Shown: positions 23,758-30,435 of the stretch, piece by piece
Numbering within the stretch: position 1 is the stretch's first letter
Layout of the letters: every line of letters begins with the position of its first letter
Assembly: GCA_028141885.1 (NCBI GenBank)
Contig: JAOIQU010000017.1
Span: 1 to 30,435 of the forward strand
Direction of reading: 5' to 3'
Length of the DNA: 30,435 bases
From: Flavobacteriales bacterium
Lineage (GTDB): Bacteria; Bacteroidota; Bacteroidia; Flavobacteriales; UA16
Translations under genes and position numbers: made by a program
The notes under the pieces: generated by a model
The model's input: only the letters and a program-made list of their open reading frames with translations
The model's database searches: none
Told to the model about the DNA's origin: nothing

Positions 23758-24732
23758 ATGGATGTGACCACTGACCGCGCACCGAAGAGCCTGCGCATCG
23801 TGTTTCTCGGAACCCCGCAATTTGCCGCCACATGCCTCGAACAGCTGCTCGAGAGCCGGCACGAAATCGTCGGGGTGGTGACGGCTCCTGATCGGCCTGC
23901 TGGACGCGGACGGTCCTTGCGCGCCAGTGAAGTCAAGCAGGTTGCCGAAAAACACGGCCTGCCTTTGGCGCAGCCGGCGTCGCTGAAGTCGCCGGACTTT
24001 CATGCCTTGCTCGACACTTGGAATCCCGACTTGGGCGTGGTGGTGGCGTTTCGGATGTTGCCCGAATCCGTTTGGAACCGCTCGCCCCTGGGCACCGTGA
24101 ACCTGCACGGCTCGCTGCTGCCCCAGTATCGCGGAGCGGCTCCCATCCACTGGGCCGTGCTCAACGGGGAAACGACCACGGGCGCGTCTACCTTCTTGCT
24201 CAAGCACGAAATCGACACCGGTCATGTGCTCGGCAAGGTTGAAGTCCCAATCGGGCCAGACGACACCACCGGCATTGTTCACGACCGGCTCCTCGAGGCC
24301 GGCAAACACCTGCTGGTGACCACTGTGAACGACCTCGCTGACGGCACGGCGCAACCCGTCCCGCAATCCGAACTCACGACAGAAGGCGAGCGCTTGAACG
24401 AAGCTCCCAAGTTGTTCAAGGAACACGGCCTCATCGACTGGAGCCGCGATGCACAAGAGATCCACAATCAAATCCGAGGGCTCCACCCCTTCCCCGGGGC
24501 TTGGACCACCCTTCCCGAAGGCGGCACCCTTCGGATTCACAGCTCCGCCCTGTCCAGCGACTGGGGCAGCGCTCCAGGCACCGTCCACAGCACCAAGACC
24601 AAACTTTCAGTCCAATGTGGGCACGGAGCTGTAAGCTTGTTGCGCGTCCAGCCCCAAGGCAAGCCAGCCATGGACGTCAAGGACTTCCTCAACGGCCTCC
24701 GAACACCCCTTCGTATCTTAGGTAACGCATGA
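23758..24732 (+). CDS. fmt: Methionyl-tRNA formyltransferase
   Basis: The 324-residue enzyme formylates initiator Met-tRNA using 10-formyl-tetrahydrofolate. The N-terminal Rossmann domain shows IVFLGTPQFAATCLEQLL at 14-31. The catalytic set Asn115, His117 and Asp153 is seen in NLHGSLLPQYRGAAP (115-129) and HEIDTGHVL. The C-terminal OB-like domain (about 215-324) is complete and the length is normal. It lies 16 bp after the MATE gene, and its stop overlaps the next start by four bases (ATGA at 24729-24732). The neighbourhood with an RNA methyltransferase fits translation housekeeping; the downstream secreted CotH protein does not. Confidence 0.97.
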   Translation: MDVTTDRAPKSLRIVFLGTPQFAATCLEQLLESRHEIVGVVTAPDRPAGRGRSLRASEVKQVAEKHGLPLAQPASLKSPDFHALLDTWNPDLGVVVAFRMLPESVWNRSPLGTVNLHGSLLPQYRGAAPIHWAVLNGETTTGASTFLLKHEIDTGHVLGKVEVPIGPDDTTGIVHDRLLEAGKHLLVTTVNDLADGTAQPVPQSELTTEGERLNEAPKLFKEHGLIDWSRDAQEIHNQIRGLHPFPGAWTTLPEGGTLRIHSSALSSDWGSAPGTVHSTKTKLSVQCGHGAVSLLRVQPQGKPAMDVKDFLNGLRTPLRILGNA

Positions 24733-26993
24733 ACATGAACGCCACCTCCACACGCATCCTGAGCGCGATGCGCAACTTGGCTGTTGCCTGCGCCGCCTTC
24801 GTGACCGTCACGTTGGCCGGGGCTCAAGATTACGTCCCGGACTTGGGACCTGCGTTTTTGGCGGATGAGGTGGCCACCGTCCGGCTGACGCTGGCTGCCG
24901 AAGATTTGGACTTCATCCTCAATCCGGACAACGCCTATTCCAACGTGGAATGGCCCGGCACTTTTGTGTACGAGAGCTCGCTTGGCATCGACACCGTGAC
25001 CAATGTTGGCATCCGACTGCGTGGCAACACGTCCCGGACGGCGGGAAAGAAGAGCTTCAAAGTCAGCTTCAACACCTTCACGGCCGGCGGCAAGTGGAAC
25101 GACCTGGAAAAGCTCAACTTGAACGGCAACCACAACGATCCGTCCATGTTGCGTGCGCGCATGGTTTGGGACTACATGCGAGAACAAGACTACGTCACCC
25201 CGCGCATCAGCCACGTCAAATTGTACATCAACGAAGAGTATCGGGGACTTTACATCAATGTCGAGCACGTCGATGAGGAGTTCCTCAAAAAGCGGTTCAA
25301 GCACGACCACGGCAACCTTTGGAAATGCACGTACCCCGCAGATTTGGCCGACCTCGGCGACATCCCGGAGTCTTACAAATTCACCCCATCGTGGAACGGC
25401 GAACAACGCGTCTACGAACTCAAGACCAACGAAACGGCAGACGACTACAGCGCCATTCGAGACTTGTGTCACACCGTGGGCTCAGCGAGCGACGCCGAGT
25501 TTCAGTGTGCCCTGGAGTCGGTGTTTGACGTCGACGGCTTTTTGAAATTGGCCGCCGTTGAAATCCTGGTCGGACACTGGGACAACTACATCGGCAACCA
25601 AAACAACTTCTACCTCTACGAACGCCCCTCTGATGGCCGGTTGATGATGATCAGCTACGACGTGGACAACACGCTGGGCATTGAATGGGGCGGCAACTGG
25701 TCCAATCAAAACGTCTACGACTACGACCAATGGGGCACCAAGCCGCTGTACGACCGGATGATGGGCGTGGAGCAATACCGAACGCGTTTGGGATGGTACA
25801 TCCGAGACTTGATCGACAACGGCGACTTTTCTGGTACGGCTTGGCTGGAGCGTGGAAACACCCTCCTCAACATGTGTTTGCCCGCAGCCCTCGAGGACAC
25901 GTACCGCACGTTGGACTACGGGTTCGACAACTACGACTACCTCAACTGCCTCACCAGCGGCTCAGGTGGGCACGTCACCCAAGGCATCGCCGAGAACGTG
26001 AACGCTCGCGCCACCAGTGCATACAGCCAAACGTCAGACGCGCAATTCCCCCGTGACATCCAAGCCTGGGTCTACACCCCCGTCGTGGACGACACGCTTC
26101 GCGTTAAAGCAGAAGCGGCAGGCACCCCCCTGTCTGTCCAACTGCACCTCAGTTTGGACGGCGGCGGTTTCAACACGTACCCCATGAACGACGATGGGCT
26201 CAGCGGCGACGGGCTGGCGGGCGACGCGCGGTTTGGGCTGAAGGTACACCTGCCCAATGCCGACCAAGTCAGCTGGTACACCTCGGCGACGTACAGCGAC
26301 GGAGCCCAACCCACTGACCCGTGTGTGCCAAGGCAAGCTTGGATCAGCCGCACCTCTGATGTGCCCTTCCGCATCAACGAGGTCATGGCACAAAACACGT
26401 CCTACATCACCGACGAAGCCGGTGGGTTCGCCGATTGGGTCGAACTGGTCAACGTAAGCAGCGAAGCGGCGGACGTTTCAGGCCTCGTGCTCACGAACCG
26501 ACGCAGCGAACCGCAGCGTTACGCTTTCCCGTCCGCGACAGTTGCTGCAGGCGATCACCAGTTGGTGTGGCTCGACAACGACCCTGAAGAAGGGCCCTTA
26601 CACGCCTCCTTCAACATCGAATCCACTGGAGACGATCTGATCTTGAGCGTTTGGGACACCTTTGGGTGGCGTTGCGTGGACCAAATCGATTGGGCCTCGC
26701 CCCAACTGTCCAACACGAGCCTTGGTCGAGTCACCGATGGCGCAGCCGAATGGACCACCTTCGTGCCCAACACCTCCACGCCCCCGACCCCCGATGCGGC
26801 CAACGCCGGTCCCACGGGCAACCCCTGCCCTGAAGACCTCGACGGCGACGGCGCCGTGGGCGTCAGCGACGTGTTGTTGGTCCTTGGGCAATATGGCTGT
26901 GCTTCCAACTGCACCATGGACATCGACGGCGACCAATCGGTGGGCGTGAGCGACGTGTTGGCAGTGCTGAGTGTCTTTGGCGAACTCTGCTGA
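24729..26993 (+). CDS. Secreted CotH-like protein with lamin-tail domain and dockerin-like C-terminus
   Basis: The 754-residue protein has a signal peptide (about residues 1-32, ending TLAGAQ). Residues about 50-430 match the CotH family, related to spore-coat protein kinases, with VGIRLRGNTSR, KKSFKVSFN, LEKLNLNGNHNDPSMLR, GLYINVEHVDEEFLKKRF and SYDVDNTLGIEW. In extracellular Bacteroidota proteins CotH is often a structural or polymer-associated module; kinase activity is not shown. A linker beta domain follows, then a lamin-tail (LTD) domain (about 546-680, FRINEVMAQNTSYI onward). The end (699-754) is a twin dockerin-like motif with Cys pairs instead of a T9SS tail. It overlaps the upstream formyltransferase gene by ATGA and ends before a bidirectional terminator. 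Confidence 0.92.
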   Translation: MNMNATSTRILSAMRNLAVACAAFVTVTLAGAQDYVPDLGPAFLADEVATVRLTLAAEDLDFILNPDNAYSNVEWPGTFVYESSLGIDTVTNVGIRLRGNTSRTAGKKSFKVSFNTFTAGGKWNDLEKLNLNGNHNDPSMLRARMVWDYMREQDYVTPRISHVKLYINEEYRGLYINVEHVDEEFLKKRFKHDHGNLWKCTYPADLADLGDIPESYKFTPSWNGEQRVYELKTNETADDYSAIRDLCHTVGSASDAEFQCALESVFDVDGFLKLAAVEILVGHWDNYIGNQNNFYLYERPSDGRLMMISYDVDNTLGIEWGGNWSNQNVYDYDQWGTKPLYDRMMGVEQYRTRLGWYIRDLIDNGDFSGTAWLERGNTLLNMCLPAALEDTYRTLDYGFDNYDYLNCLTSGSGGHVTQGIAENVNARATSAYSQTSDAQFPRDIQAWVYTPVVDDTLRVKAEAAGTPLSVQLHLSLDGGGFNTYPMNDDGLSGDGLAGDARFGLKVHLPNADQVSWYTSATYSDGAQPTDPCVPRQAWISRTSDVPFRINEVMAQNTSYITDEAGGFADWVELVNVSSEAADVSGLVLTNRRSEPQRYAFPSATVAAGDHQLVWLDNDPEEGPLHASFNIESTGDDLILSVWDTFGWRCVDQIDWASPQLSNTSLGRVTDGAAEWTTFVPNTSTPPTPDAANAGPTGNPCPEDLDGDGAVGVSDVLLVLGQYGCASNCTMDIDGDQSVGVSDVLAVLSVFGELC
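26823..26990 (+). other. Dockerin-like twin motif (C-terminal module of the CotH protein)
   Basis: Residues 699-754 contain two calcium-loop motifs, DLDGDGAVGVSDVLLVLGQYG and DIDGDQSVGVSDVLAVLSVFG, each bracketed by cysteines (CPED, GCASNC, final C). The same plan ends the subtilisin-like protein (27082-27258), and a single copy lies near the N-terminus of the protein at the left edge. Confidence 0.85.
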
Positions 26994-27028
26994 GCCATTC
27001 TCAAAAGCCAGTCCTGACCACAAGCATG

Positions 27029-27058
27029 AAAAAAGGGCGAGGATGACCTCGCCCTTTT
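27029..27058. terminator. Bidirectional terminator between CotH and subtilisin-like genes
   Basis: AAAAGGGCGAGG (27031-27042), loop ATGA and CCTCGCCCTTTT (27047-27058) form a perfect 12-bp stem. There are four Ts on the plus strand and six on the minus strand, so it serves both convergent genes (stops at 26993 and 27079). Confidence 0.92.
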
Positions 27059-27078
27059 CATTGCGTTTCTGTCAAGCG

Positions 27079-30000
27079 TCAATCGCAACTCCCGCCAAAG
27101 GCGGCGAGGATTTGCAAAATGTCGTTCACGTTGGTTGCGCCGTCGTTGTTCAAGTCTGCTTCGCAAACGCCCGTGCAACCAAAGTCCGCCAGCAACATGA
27201 GGATGTCCGCCACGGAAATCAAGCCGTCCTGATTCAAATCTTCCGGACACAAATTTGGAAGGGCTTCATCGGCGTCGATGACGCCGTTGCAGTTGTTGTC
27301 GATGCCTTCTGCCGTCCCTGCAGCACCAGGGTAAACGGTGTTGTTGTCATCGTCGCAGTCACCCGTCTCCAAGCTCAAGCCTGGGCCCAATTCGCACACA
27401 TCTGCAATGCCAACGCTTCCTCCAATGCCGTCGCCGTCGAGGTCCTCATACACAATGTCGTAAGGCAAGATGCATGAGCCGTCGTCGATGGTTGCGTTGG
27501 GGTCGAAGTTGCATGAGAAAATCTCAGTGCAACCCGTGCAGCTGGTGAATTCGCAAGAACCGTCGTCTGTGGCCGCTGCAGGGTTGTAGTTGCATGCATT
27601 GGGGTCGGTGCATCCTGAGCAGCTCGAGTAATCGCATGAGCCGTCGTCTGTGGTCGCACTTGGGTTGTAGTTGCACGCGGTTGCGTCGGTGCAGCCTAGA
27701 ATGTCGATGTCATCCGAGGTGCACAGTCCAGTCATGGTGAACGTGGCATCGTAGTTTGATGAACCACCTGTCGTCCACCCATTGATGAGGGTAATCGACC
27801 ACAATCCTGTGCCGCTCAATGCAGCGCCACTGAGGTCAATGGAGGCTGTGTAAGTGCCTGCAGTGCTGACCTGCCAAGTATCTGGCCACACCACGGCGTA
27901 GTTGCCCAAATCTGCGCAAGTCGCACTTGTCAAATTGTATCCACCCAAGGCCACACAGCTGCCGTCTGGCAAGCCAATTTCAACCAAGAGGTCGGCTGGC
28001 CATGCGCCGGTGCCTTCCGCCTGCGACCAATCCAAAGTCACCTCGAGCGAAGACAAAGTTCCATAGGCGCCAAACTCGACTGCGCTGCCCGCCACAGTTT
28101 GGGCCAATGCGGCCTCGCTGACAGACACAGGGAAATCGCATGTGTCCGTGCAACCGTCAACTGGATCGGGCATCACACATGAACCGTCGTCCACCGTTGC
28201 ATCTGGGTTGTAGTTGCAAGCATCTGCATCGGTGCAACCCACGCAAGAAGTGAAATCACATGTGCCGTCGTCTGTCGTCGCTTCGGCATTGTAGTTGCAC
28301 GCAGTCTCGTCGGTGCAGCCAAAGCCAGAGCCAAGGCAGAACTCGGCGCTTTCTGTGTCCGCAAATTCACCACCGGTGGCGAGCACTGTTCCTTGAGAGG
28401 ACACCGTGTACAAACCTGTACCGTAAGCACAGCAGATTCCGTCTCCGAAGGAGTCGTTGATTGTGAACGTGTAACAACCAGGCTCAACGCAAACTTGGGT
28501 CACTTCCTCCACGGCTGCGGTGGCATAAGGTCCTCCGGCCGCCACCACGGCACCCGAGGCGTCGGTCAGGCTCCACGTGGTTTCTCCTGGGTAGTTGTCC
28601 GTCAAAATCGTGACGGTCAACCCCTCTCCTCCGAAGATGCATGAACCGTCATCAATCACAGCAGCGGGGTCATAGTTGCAGGCCGTGGCGTCTGTGCAAC
28701 CGCCACACGTGCTGTTGTCGCCGCCGCACACACCACACTCGTCGTTGACAAGGCACGAACCATCGTCCAACAACGCGTTGGGATCAAAGTTGCAGGCAGC
28801 CGCGTCGGTGCATCCCGAGCAGGTGCTGTTGTCGCCGCCGCACACACCACACTCGTCATTCACCGTGCAAGAACCATCGTCCTGGGTGGCAGTGGCGTCG
28901 TAGTTGCAAGCCGCAGGGTCGGTGCAACCGTTGCAGTCAAAGTTGCATGAACCGTCGTCGAGTGTGGCGTCCGGGTTGTAGTTGCACGCCGTTGCGTCTG
29001 TGCACCCCAATCCGCAGGAGTCCACTCCGATTTGGACCACATCTGAGCCTTGTGTGGCGCCGTCACCCTGCTGGGCTGTGTCCAAATCACCCGTGGCGAG
29101 CACGTTTCCGCCAGCGTCCGTCAAAGTGTAAATCGCCCCATTCCATCCATCGCCGTAGCTGTCGGTCATGCTGAACGTGAAACAGCCCTCAGGCAAACAC
29201 GCTGTGACAGTGCCCGCACCTCCTGAAGCGTAGACTTCGCCGTTCAAATCCAAGGACCATCCGATCTCACTATCCCAGGTTCCGCCTCCGACGGCAATGG
29301 TGATGCCTGTGCCAGGAATGCATGAGCCGTCTTCAATGGTGGCGTTGGGATCGTAATTGCATGCAGCTGCATCCGTGCAACCCGTGCAAGAGCTGTTGTC
29401 GCCGCCGCACACTCCGCAATCGTCCAATTGCAAACAAGAGCCGTTGTCCGTAATGGCTTCGGGGCTGTAGTTGCAGGCCGTGGGGTCCGTACAACCCAGG
29501 TCAGGATTGCAATCCTCAATGGCCAAATCCAAGGCGTTGCGCACATTAAGGCGTCCCCCAGTGACGGTCTCGCCCACCAAGTTGGGCACGGCGTCCACGC
29601 CACTGAGAATGTATCCGCGAACGGCATCGGCCGTGGCCTGGGGAGAGGTCAACGCGCTGGAGGCCAAGTCCGCGCAAGGCGCGCTGTACACCAATGCGAT
29701 ACCGCCCGCAACACACGGGCTGGCAAACGACGTGCCCGACGTGCCTCCGTACCCTGTGGAACCCGAAGGCAAGAACACGTTTTCTCCCGGCGCACCGAGG
29801 TCAATGGTCGTGGCACCATAGCCTGAGAACGTCCGCACGTCGCTGTCGTTGGTCGCAGTCACCGCCACCATGTAGTCTGAACCACACCCCGTCGGCATGT
29901 CCCCCACCACGTCAATGTTGACGTTGTTGTTGGCGGTGGCGCCGCAGTTCAAAATGCCCGCAGCACCGAGGTCATCGTAATACGCGCACCACACAGGGTA

Positions 30001-30435
30001 GTTGGCTGGGTTGGCGCCGTCAATGCCCCAAGAGGCGTTGGTCGCCACAACGAACGCACCCTGCGTGCCTCCCGAAGTGTTGTAGAGGTTCCGCATGGTG
30101 TAGGGATAGTTGTATGCCGCAATCACATTGGACTCGGTGAGACCACCTCCCATGTCTACTTGCATGATCTCTACATCCCAATTTACGCCTGCACCGCCAT
30201 TGCCGTTGTTGCCCGTGGCGCCAATCATCCCACTGACAGATGTCCCGTGACCACCCGCCGCAATCGCGTCGTTGTTGCTCCCTGCGTTCCATCCGTTGTA
30301 GTCGTCCACGAACCCATTGTTGTCGTCGTCAATGCCGTTGCCAGGAATTTCCTCGTTGTTGACCCAGTGGTTGTCGATGAGGTCCACATGGTTGTAGTTC
30401 GAGCCACCTCCTTCGAGGACTGCCACCACAATTCG
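27079..30435 (-). CDS. Subtilisin-like secreted protease with Cys-rich repeats (N-terminus outside window)
   Basis: At least 1118 residues are encoded; the frame runs off the right edge, so the signal peptide and any propeptide are missing. Numbering here starts at the GTG at 30429. The S8 domain covers about 1-305, with His61 (GGHGTSVSG), oxyanion Asn131 (ATNASWG) and Ser234 ([12 protein letters not shown]). The usual catalytic Asp position in VVAVLEGGG is Glu6. Then come eleven GCTD-type repeats with inserted modules: two beta domains (about 374-470 and 602-700, W.LxDxxG...CxTFxxxDSxGDG), a P/Homo B-like domain (about 764-903), a MopE-like Asp-rich metal-binding motif (about 1021-1052, [13 protein letters not shown]), and a dockerin-like twin motif (1058-1116) ending SCD. 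No T9SS tail is present. It is probably an extracellular protease or adhesin. Confidence 0.93.
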   Translation of the reverse strand, partial: RIVVAVLEGGGSNYNHVDLIDNHWVNNEEIPGNGIDDDNNGFVDDYNGWNAGSNNDAIAAGGHGTSVSGMIGATGNNGNGGAGVNWDVEIMQVDMGGGLTESNVIAAYNYPYTMRNLYNTSGGTQGAFVVATNASWGIDGANPANYPVWCAYYDDLGAAGILNCGATANNNVNIDVVGDMPTGCGSDYMVAVTATNDSDVRTFSGYGATTIDLGAPGENVFLPSGSTGYGGTSGTSFASPCVAGGIALVYSAPCADLASSALTSPQATADAVRGYILSGVDAVPNLVGETVTGGRLNVRNALDLAIEDCNPDLGCTDPTACNYSPEAITDNGSCLQLDDCGVCGGDNSSCTGCTDAAACNYDPNATIEDGSCIPGTGITIAVGGGTWDSEIGWSLDLNGEVYASGGAGTVTACLPEGCFTFSMTDSYGDGWNGAIYTLTDAGGNVLATGDLDTAQQGDGATQGSDVVQIGVDSCGLGCTDATACNYNPDATLDDGSCNFDCNGCTDPAACNYDATATQDDGSCTVNDECGVCGGDNSTCSGCTDAAACNFDPNALLDDGSCLVNDECGVCGGDNSTCGGCTDATACNYDPAAVIDDGSCIFGGEGLTVTILTDNYPGETTWSLTDASGAVVAAGGPYATAAVEEVTQVCVEPGCYTFTINDSFGDGICCAYGTGLYTVSSQGTVLATGGEFADTESAEFCLGSGFGCTDETACNYNAEATTDDGTCDFTSCVGCTDADACNYNPDATVDDGSCVMPDPVDGCTDTCDFPVSVSEAALAQTVAGSAVEFGAYGTLSSLEVTLDWSQAEGTGAWPADLLVEIGLPDGSCVALGGYNLTSATCADLGNYAVVWPDTWQVSTAGTYTASIDLSGAALSGTGLWSITLINGWTTGGSSNYDATFTMTGLCTSDDIDILGCTDATACNYNPSATTDDGSCDYSSCSGCTDPNACNYNPAAATDDGSCEFTSCTGCTEIFSCNFDPNATIDDGSCILPYDIVYEDLDGDGIGGSVGIADVCELGPGLSLETGDCDDDNNTVYPGAAGTAEGIDNNCNGVIDADEALPNLCPEDLNQDGLISVADILMLLADFGCTGVCEADLNNDGATNVNDILQILAAFGGSCD
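27082..27258 (-). other. Dockerin-like twin motif (C-terminal module of the subtilisin-like protein)
   Basis: The final 59 residues hold [21 protein letters not shown] and [21 protein letters not shown], bracketed by cysteines (CPED, GCTGVC, GGSCD). The spacing and cysteine plan match the C-terminus of the convergent CotH protein, although the two genes are otherwise unrelated. Confidence 0.85.
28702..28929 (-). repeat. Tandem 114-bp repeat of a Cys-rich module
   Basis: Two full 38-residue units (GCTDxAACN...DDGSC plus [15 protein letters not shown]) lie in tandem and a third begins after them. Blocks of 35 identical bases at 28709-28743 and 28823-28857 are exactly 114 bp apart. A related [11 protein letters not shown] copy occurs again near 29390-29420. 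Confidence 0.85.

Noticed and set aside
26823..27258. A cellulosome-type cohesin/dockerin system
   Set aside because: No cohesin domain, scaffoldin or cellulase is seen. The motifs also carry cysteines at fixed places not typical of clostridial dockerins, so only 'dockerin-like' is claimed.
27450..29500. Regularly spaced similar short sequences that could suggest a CRISPR array
   Set aside because: The repeats are in-frame protein-coding (GCTDxxACNY units), vary in sequence and spacing, and have no cas genes nearby.

Overview
The window reads as a chromosome segment of a marine-type Bacteroidota, most likely a Flavobacteriales relative with a fairly GC-rich genome. Three things point there. 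First, three large proteins carry C-terminal type IX secretion (T9SS) sorting tails. Second, secreted proteins are loaded with the Cys-rich 'GCTDxxACNYxxxAxxDDGSC' repeat and SprB-type repeats. Third, several gene starts are preceded by the Bacteroidota -7 element TAnnTTTG rather than by Shine-Dalgarno sites. There is no sign of phage, IS elements, CRISPR, rRNA or tRNA genes. No gap between genes exceeds about 180 bp.

Layout. 1-2134 (minus): the N-terminal part of a secreted protein cut by the window edge, and a GlcD/D-lactate-dehydrogenase-type FAD oxidase. 2202-5960 (plus): a secreted dipeptidyl peptidase IV and a POT oligopeptide transporter, a compact peptide-scavenging unit closed by a strong terminator. 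6028-8767 (plus): a secreted thioredoxin-like protein, citrate synthase and a crotonase-family enzyme, closed by a bidirectional terminator. 8832-18377 (minus): three consecutive giant surface proteins, each with signal peptide, adhesion or binding modules, T9SS tail and its own terminator. 18501-20387 (plus): a secreted GH13 alpha-amylase, divergent from the third surface protein, which carries four starch-binding-like modules. 20377-21156: a hotdog thioesterase (minus) and a small membrane protein (plus). 21333-21596: an HU-type DNA-binding protein with its own promoter and UUCG terminator. 21667-26993 (plus): a tight run of TrmH-type RNA methyltransferase, MATE transporter, methionyl-tRNA formyltransferase and a secreted CotH/lamin-tail protein, joined by GTGA and ATGA overlaps. 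27079-30435 (minus): a subtilisin-like protease with eleven GCTD repeats, cut by the window edge.

How it fits together. The cell looks like a surface-attached polymer degrader. It has secreted proteases plus peptide uptake, and a surface starch-binding protein beside an amylase. It also has very large repeat-rich adhesin-like proteins and central carbon enzymes.

The most interesting points are: (a) a roughly 170-220 residue domain found three times in two adjacent surface proteins that I cannot assign to a known family; (b) a disulfide-bearing, dockerin-like twin motif that ends two secreted proteins in place of a T9SS tail and occurs as a single copy at the N-terminus of a third; (c) a subtilase whose catalytic Asp position is Glu; (d) modular Cys-rich arrays with 114-bp and 159-bp internal DNA repeats. 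Identifications rest on reading motifs by eye; no database search was run.
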